Of a stretch of 35,052 nucleotides of DNA, positions 30,607 to 35,052 are shown one piece after another. Made by a program: the position numbers and the translations under genes. The stretch spans positions 1 through 35,052 of the forward strand of contig NZ_LVCV01000404.1 of NCBI RefSeq assembly GCF_001647195.1, written 5' to 3'. Under the pieces are notes generated by a model that was not told the DNA's origin, ran no database searches, and was given only the letters and a program-made list of their open reading frames with translations. Position 1 is the stretch's first letter. Every line of letters begins with the position of its first letter. Source of the DNA: Rhodococcus sp. EPR-157 (lineage in GTDB: Bacteria; Actinomycetota; Actinomycetes; Mycobacteriales; Mycobacteriaceae).

Positions 30607-32526
30607 ATGAACGACCTGTTGACCAGAGCCCTGTCCGGCTCCGAGCACTACGCACTGCTGAGCCGTGAGCACGGCGTCGATGTCCTGATCGGGGACGTCG
30701 TCACCGTCGATTCATTGGCCGACATCCCACTCGATCCAGGGACCGACGGCCCAGACGTGCTCGCTCTCGTGCCGTTCCGCCAGATCTCCGAACGCGGATT
30801 CGTCTGCCACGACGACGATGCCGCCTTGCACTGCCTTCGGGTTCGCGAACACGCACAGGTAAGCGTGGACGAAGTACTGGCCGCCATATCTCCGACCGAG
30901 TTGAGCGTGACCGATGGCCGCTTCGAACCCGCAGACGACGAGTACGGATCGATCGTCGCGCGAGTTCTCGCCGACGAGATCGGTACCGGAGCAGGCGCGA
31001 ACTTCGTCATCCGTCGCGACTTTCGTGCGCGGCTCGCTGACGCTTCGCGAAGCGGACTCGAAATCTTCCGGCGGCTGCTATTCGACGAATCCGGTTCCTA
31101 CTGGACATTTTTCGTCCACACACCGTCGATCACCCTCGTCGGTGCGACGCCCGAGCGTCATGTCGGATTCGACGGCACCTCCGCCATCATGAACCCGATC
31201 AGCGGCACCTATCGACATCCGGTCGAAGGCCCTTCCGGTGAAGGCGTTCTCGACTTCCTGGGCGATGCAAAGGAGAACGCCGAACTGTTCATGGTGGTCG
31301 ACGAGGAACTGAAGATGATGAGCCGGATCTGCGCGCAAGGCGGTCGCGTCATCGGGCCGCGCCTCAAGCAGATGGGACATCTGACCCACACCGAGTACGT
31401 CCTCGTCGGTGAGAGCTCGCTCGACCCACGCGAGATCCTGCGGCAGACGATGTTCGCGCCGACGGTCACCGGTTCGCCGATCGAGAACGCGGCACGCGTC
31501 ATCGAACGCTACGAGACCTCCGGGCGTGGGTACTACTCAGGAGTGCTGGCGCTGTTCGAGAGTGCTCGCGGTGTGTCCACCGTCGATGCGCCGATTCTGA
31601 TTCGGACCTGCGAAATCGCCCCCGACGGCGAATTGAAGATCTCGGCCGGCGCGACGCTGGTGCGCAACTCGGTTCCCGAACACGAAGTGGCAGAGACGAG
31701 ATCGAAGCTCGGCGGCGTACTGGCTGCTCTCGGCGTCGAGGCCCCGAGACCGCGCGCCTCCGCAGCGGTGCGGTTGGCGGAATTTCCAGGCGTATCCGAC
31801 GCTCTGGCGCATAGAAACGAAAAGCTGGCATCGTTCTGGCTCGACGAACAGCCGACGGTGGTCACAGATCTCAGTGGCAAGACCGCCGTGGTGGTGGACT
31901 TCGAGGATCAATGGACAGCGATGCTCGCGCACCAGTTGAGGCATCTCGGCATGACTGTGTCCGTCGTACGGTGGGAGGACTACGTATCGAGCGACGCCGA
32001 CCTGTTGGTCTGCGGGCCGGGACCGGGTGACCCTCGCGACTCGTCGCATGCCCGGATCAGTGCGGTGGAAGCTGCTCTGCGCGAACGGCTTACGAGTGGT
32101 TCTCCGCTGCTTGCCATTTGCCTGAGCCACCAAGTGTTGGCTGGGCTGCTGGGTTTGGACGTTGTCGCACTCGACCGCCCGCAACAAGGAGTGCAGAAGG
32201 TGGCCGACGTCTTCGGGGTGACTCGCACCGTCGGCTTCTACAACACCTTCGCGGCCACCGCGGGTCCTGTCGACGGCGCCCTGGTCTCGGCGGACGGTAT
32301 CGAGGTCAATGCCCTGCGGGGCAGCGGGTTCGAGTCGATCCAGTTCCACCCCGAGTCCGTACTCTCCACCGATGGTATCGAGATCCTGTCCGAGCTGGTG
32401 CACAGGTTGCTCATGCCGGCTGGCGTGCCTGTTCGGACGGTGCACGCAGACGCCCGGGGAACGCATCGCGAGCGAGCACAACCGTCAGCAGAGCTGCGGC
32501 GACCAGCAGAGCTGCGACTATCGTGA
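30607..32526 (+). CDS. trpEG: Fused anthranilate synthase (TrpE-TrpG type)
   Basis: 639 residues from ATG 30607 (GAGAGG 6 nt upstream). Residues 1-375 are the chorismate-using component: GATPERHVGF (179-188), PISGTYRHP (197-205), KENAELFMVVDEELKMM (222-238), HTEYVLVG (261-268). Residues 425-600 are a glutamine amidotransferase: CGPGPGDPR, nucleophile Cys505 in LLAICLSHQ, His581 and Glu583 in FHPES. The fusion also resembles PhzE; the Trp attenuator directly upstream argues for anthranilate made for tryptophan. Anomaly: residues about 604-639 are an Arg/Ala-rich tail beyond the normal end, and codons 602-639 overlap the convergent MFS gene by 116 nt. The rest of the trp operon is not in the window. 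Confidence 0.9.
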   Translation: MNDLLTRALSGSEHYALLSREHGVDVLIGDVVTVDSLADIPLDPGTDGPDVLALVPFRQISERGFVCHDDDAALHCLRVREHAQVSVDEVLAAISPTELSVTDGRFEPADDEYGSIVARVLADEIGTGAGANFVIRRDFRARLADASRSGLEIFRRLLFDESGSYWTFFVHTPSITLVGATPERHVGFDGTSAIMNPISGTYRHPVEGPSGEGVLDFLGDAKENAELFMVVDEELKMMSRICAQGGRVIGPRLKQMGHLTHTEYVLVGESSLDPREILRQTMFAPTVTGSPIENAARVIERYETSGRGYYSGVLALFESARGVSTVDAPILIRTCEIAPDGELKISAGATLVRNSVPEHEVAETRSKLGGVLAALGVEAPRPRASAAVRLAEFPGVSDALAHRNEKLASFWLDEQPTVVTDLSGKTAVVVDFEDQWTAMLAHQLRHLGMTVSVVRWEDYVSSDADLLVCGPGPGDPRDSSHARISAVEAALRERLTSGSPLLAICLSHQVLAGLLGLDVVALDRPQQGVQKVADVFGVTRTVGFYNTFAATAGPVDGALVSADGIEVNALRGSGFESIQFHPESVLSTDGIEILSELVHRLLMPAGVPVRTVHADARGTHRERAQPSAELRRPAELRLS

Positions 32527-33628
32527 CGACAGCGATACTGCTGCGATCGACGACTATGCCACCCACCAGAGCACCAGATGCGATGGCCAACTGGAATGCG
32601 ACGACATAGATCGCCGACGCGCGGTCCGGGTCGTTGCGGGAGGTGTTGAGCACCGAGGACTGCAGGCACACCGGAACGGTCGTGAATGCGAATCCCCATA
32701 GCCCGATTGCGAGGACAGCAAGCACCGCAAGCGATCCCGGTACCGACTGCACGGTCGTCCACAGCACGAGCAGCGCCCCCGCTACGACACTCAACGCGCC
32801 GATGGTCGATCGGCGTGGCCACCGATCGAATGTCTTTCCGACCACCCAGATTCCGACTACGCCGCACAGACCATAGAACAACAGCATCAGTGTCAACGTC
32901 GTACCCATCGAACCGAGTCCACGATCGACGAGCAGCGAGAAGTAGGTGTATGCGATGAAGTGACCGAGCACAGCGAGGAACGTGACGACGCAGATCAGCA
33001 GCAAGGACCGATCGAGGGTTCGCGTCTTCGGCGCCCGCGACCCGACCGATTCGACCTTCATCGCCGGCAACACGAAGAACAGGGTGATGGCAATGGCCGC
33101 GGATACCAGCCCGATACACGTCGAGGCCGTCCGCCATCCGAGCCACTGCCCGAGTGCGGCCGAGAGAGGATTGCCGGCTACCAGCGCCAACGACGTTCCC
33201 GCGTACACCGTCGCAATCGCTTTGCCCTGCTTGCCCGGTGCAGCGAGTGACGCCGCGACCGGTGCGACGACAGCCCAGAACACTCCGTGCGTCGAAGCGC
33301 AGATCATTCGCGCGACCACGAGCATCGGATATCCGACGGCGATGGCCGAGATCAGTTGCGACACAGCCAGAGCAGCAACTGTGACGACAACGATGCGCCG
33401 ACGCGGCCACCGCCGAACTAATGTCATGAACGGCATCGTCATCACCGCGACGCCGTACGCGTAGAAGGTGAGGAGCAACCCGACGCTCGACTCACTGACG
33501 CCCATGTCCGTCGAAATCTCCGGCAGAAGCCCCACCGGAAGCGTCTCGGCGGTGACGTAGACGAACGCGGCGGCCGCGAGCACGCTCAGGCGAAGGGCGT
33601 TCGAACCCGGCATCCTCGTGTGAATCAT
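32411..33628 (-). CDS. MFS transporter (DHA1/AraJ-like exporter)
   Basis: 405 residues with 12 predicted membrane segments. AAAFVYVTAETLPVGLLPEIS near the N-terminus (TM1, with the acidic-polar ETLPVGLL pattern of sugar-efflux/Cmx-type members) and MTLVRRWPRRRIVV in the loop 2-3 region (motif A position) are typical. It faces the LacI gene divergently and is probably its target; the natural substrate may be a sugar or drug. Its last 38 codons, including the last membrane segment, overlap the tail of the anthranilate synthase gene on the other strand. The ATG at 33628 has no good ribosome site and is 2 bp from the palindrome at 33631-33646. Confidence 0.88.
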   Translation of the reverse strand: MIHTRMPGSNALRLSVLAAAAFVYVTAETLPVGLLPEISTDMGVSESSVGLLLTFYAYGVAVMTMPFMTLVRRWPRRRIVVVTVAALAVSQLISAIAVGYPMLVVARMICASTHGVFWAVVAPVAASLAAPGKQGKAIATVYAGTSLALVAGNPLSAALGQWLGWRTASTCIGLVSAAIAITLFFVLPAMKVESVGSRAPKTRTLDRSLLLICVVTFLAVLGHFIAYTYFSLLVDRGLGSMGTTLTLMLLFYGLCGVVGIWVVGKTFDRWPRRSTIGALSVVAGALLVLWTTVQSVPGSLAVLAVLAIGLWGFAFTTVPVCLQSSVLNTSRNDPDRASAIYVVAFQLAIASGALVGGIVVDRSSIAVVTIVAALLVAAALLTVVLARDAFPGRLRAPSEQARQPA

Positions 33629-33630
33629 GC

Positions 33631-33646
33631 TGTGTATCGTTACACA
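33631..33646. promoter_or_regulatory. LacI-type operator between MFS and lacI genes
   Basis: Palindrome TGTGTA (33631-33636) / TACACA (33641-33646) with a 4-bp TCGT core. The predicted lacI promoter TTACAC (33640-33645), 17 bp, TAGGGT (33663-33668) overlaps it and ends 6 nt before ATG 33675. Autorepression and control of the MFS gene are inferred. Confidence 0.6.
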
Positions 33647-33674
33647 TCGGATGCGAAGACGCTAGGGTTGCGGC

Positions 33675-34685
33675 ATGGGAACCCGCCCGACCATGGCAGA
33701 CGTCGCCGCCGCCGCGGGCGTCTCCGTCATGAGCGTGTCGTACACCTACAACCAACCGGCACGGGTGTCCGAAGCGACGAGGGACAAGGTCCGCGGCGCC
33801 GCGGCCCTTCTCGGATACACCGGCCCGCACCGGGCGGCACAGTCTCTGCGCAGCGGAAAGAGCAACAACCTGGGCGTTGTACTCACCGAGAAAATCACCT
33901 ACTCGTTCGAGAACGCACAGGCGCGGGCATTCCTGTCCGGTGTCGCCGAGGCCTGCCTCGACACCAACTCCGGACTCGTATTGCTCCCCAACTCGAGGAT
34001 GGGTGCAGATCTGAACCGGATACGAGATGCTCACGTCGACGGTTTCGTGCTGTGGACGACCGTCGTCGACGACCCCATGCTCGACGTGGTGGTCGATACC
34101 GGAAAGCCCATCTGCATTCAGGGCGGGCCGTCGTATCCCGGGACGCAATTGATCGGGATCGACGACGTCGTCGCTGCGCGCGCGGTCGGAGCGGTCGGGA
34201 TCGAGGGTGCGAAACATCCTGCGGTGATCAGCTTTCCGCGTGATCGGGATCGCCGGACCGAAATCCTCTTCGGCCCCGACCCAGACGACGCCACGTTCCC
34301 GGTCACCGCCGCGCGACTGACTGGATACCGACAAGCCGTCGTCGACGCCGGTGTCGACTGGGCAGACATCCCGGTCGCGTTCGTCGCCACCAATTCACGC
34401 GACGAAGGTCGTCGAGCGGCCGAGGAGCTGATCGACCGCGGGTACGACGCGATCCTGTGTACCAGTGACGATCTCGCCCTCGGTGTCCTGGATGTCGGGT
34501 CCGACGTCCGGGTCACTGGCTGGGACGACTCGGAGGCTGCACAGGAGGCCGGGCTCACCACCGTCGCACAGTCCTTGTACGACCAGGGCCGTGATGCCGC
34601 CCGCTGGGTGCTTGGAACACTGCCGGAGATCGTGGACGCTCCCTGGTCGCTGAAGATCCGGCGTTCAGCCGAGCGTCACACGTAG
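33675..34685 (+). CDS. LacI-family transcriptional regulator
   Basis: 336 residues. The HTH is TMADVAAAAGVSVMSVSYTY (6-25), followed by the hinge-helix segment (about 45-60, HRAAQSLRSGKS) and the periplasmic-binding-protein-like effector domain (NNLGVVLTEKITYSFENAQA onward, DGFVLWTTVVDDP, and DDLALGVLDVG, near 270). Effector probably a sugar or nucleoside; not deducible. It is divergent from the MFS exporter with a shared palindrome. ATG 33675 lacks a ribosome site and appears leaderless. Confidence 0.9.
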   Translation: MGTRPTMADVAAAAGVSVMSVSYTYNQPARVSEATRDKVRGAAALLGYTGPHRAAQSLRSGKSNNLGVVLTEKITYSFENAQARAFLSGVAEACLDTNSGLVLLPNSRMGADLNRIRDAHVDGFVLWTTVVDDPMLDVVVDTGKPICIQGGPSYPGTQLIGIDDVVAARAVGAVGIEGAKHPAVISFPRDRDRRTEILFGPDPDDATFPVTAARLTGYRQAVVDAGVDWADIPVAFVATNSRDEGRRAAEELIDRGYDAILCTSDDLALGVLDVGSDVRVTGWDDSEAAQEAGLTTVAQSLYDQGRDAARWVLGTLPEIVDAPWSLKIRRSAERHT

Positions 34686-34710
34686 AGCCCGGACGTCTTC
34701 ATGCCGTACA

Positions 34711-34732
34711 AAACAAGGGCGTTGCCCTGTTT
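34711..34732. terminator. Possible terminator hairpin after lacI
   Basis: AAAC-a-AGGGC / GCCCT-GTTT stem with one bulged A and a GTT loop (34711-34732), 25 bp after the lacI stop, ending in TTTC. A-rich on the left and T-rich on the right, so it could work on either strand. Confidence 0.5.
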
Positions 34733-34795
34733 CTAGCGCGAAAGCAAACCTAGGGGCTATTCTTGGGTCCGGTCGACCGGCCGTAGGGGGGAAGC

Positions 34796-35052
34796 GTGAG
34801 TACAGTGCCGTCAGCGCCTCGCCCTACCTCGGTGAACCCGTTCGCATGCTCCTACGGCGATCTGGATTCGATGACGGCTCCCCTGCTGATGGTCGACAGC
34901 GTATTCACTGTCACCTACGCCAACCCCGCGGCGATTACGCTGTTCGCGGCGCCTGCCGACCGAGTCGTCGGTCACTGTATGGATGCGTGGTTCACCGGAA
35001 CCGCGTGGACCGAGTTCACGAGCGCCTGCGCCGCCACCGACACTGCCGTCTT
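34796..35052 (+). CDS. PAS-domain protein, N-terminal part (runs off the window)
   Basis: From GTG 34796 (AGGGGGG at 34785-34791, 4 nt away) the frame is open to the window end: 85 codons. Residues 26-70 look like the start of a PAS fold, with APLLMVDSVFTVTYANPAAI (beta strands and the Asn of the AN pair) and VVGHCMDAWF. PAS domains sense ligands, redox or light in kinases, diguanylate cyclases and SpoIIE-type phosphatases; the output domain is beyond the edge. A TATTCT box at 34758-34763 and a 12-bp palindrome CCGGTCGACCGG (34769-34780) precede it. The protein is not a fragment by mutation but is cut by the window. Confidence 0.7.
   Translation, partial: MSTVPSAPRPTSVNPFACSYGDLDSMTAPLLMVDSVFTVTYANPAAITLFAAPADRVVGHCMDAWFTGTAWTEFTSACAATDTAV

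Noticed and set aside
30607-32526. PhzE (phenazine pathway ADIC synthase)
   Set aside because: The fusion resembles PhzE, but a complete Trp attenuator directly upstream and absence of other phz genes favour anthranilate synthase.
34769-34780. Palindrome CCGGTCGACCGG before the PAS gene as an operator
   Set aside because: Short GC-rich palindromes of this type occur by chance in such genomes; there is no regulator or second copy to support it.

Overview
The window reads as a chromosomal segment of a high-GC mycolic-acid actinobacterium, most like Rhodococcus or a close relative. This is inferred from gene content only: lysine 6-aminotransferase with piperideine-6-carboxylate dehydrogenase, CrtU with a DUF5914 Rieske protein, a Thr/Pro-tailed cutinase, strong G/C third positions and many start codons that look leaderless. 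I see no tRNA, rRNA, transposase, integrase or CRISPR array.

Layout. 1-1.5 kb: tail of a class C beta-lactamase-like hydrolase and a class IV aminotransferase. 1.6-3.3 kb: a Cys-rich 60-residue microprotein tail-to-tail with a 490-residue reverse transcriptase of retron-like type, the most unusual gene here. 3.3-9.3 kb: a methylated-amine (probably glycine betaine) catabolic locus made of an IclR regulator, a Rieske oxygenase, dimethylglycine oxidase, and a divergent Rieske ferredoxin plus ferredoxin reductase. A 34-bp palindrome lies between the divergent units and overlaps both predicted promoters. 9.4-11.5 kb: XRE-cupin regulator, divergent azlCD exporter and an SRPBCC protein. 11.5-12.6 kb: DJ-1/PfpI-marR operon behind a consensus promoter holding two 16-bp operators. 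12.6-16.5 kb: carotenoid-linked DUF5914 Rieske protein, a repeat-rich convergent gap, then crtU, a methyltransferase and an S4 protein. 16.5-18.9 kb: copper P-type ATPase and a small membrane protein behind a CsoR-type operator; these run in the same direction as the crtU group with no visible terminator between. 19-24.3 kb: cutinase, VOC protein, UvrA-like tandem ABC ATPase and a small alpha/beta hydrolase. 24.3-26.8 kb: an unrecognised 413-residue protein, a DHFR/RibD-like reductase and its divergent TetR. 26.8-29.8 kb: the lysine catabolic pair pcd and lat, divergently transcribed. 29.9-30.3 kb: a small membrane protein. 30.4-32.5 kb: a fused anthranilate synthase behind a complete tryptophan attenuator (leader peptide with three consecutive Trp codons, antiterminator, UUCG-loop terminator). 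32.4-34.7 kb: MFS exporter and divergent LacI regulator. 34.8 kb to end: start of a PAS-domain protein.

Recurring themes are divergent regulator/target pairs with palindromes in the gap, ATGA/GTGA stop-start overlaps, and TANNNT boxes 6-8 nt ahead of start codons, suggesting leaderless mRNAs. A palindromic intergenic element of about 75-100 bp occurs twice (9.3 and 30.35 kb). The strongest candidates for new biology are the retron-like reverse transcriptase with no visible msr-msd locus, the probable three-component betaine demethylase locus with its palindrome and upstream Cys-containing ORF, and the antisense-encoded tail of the anthranilate synthase.
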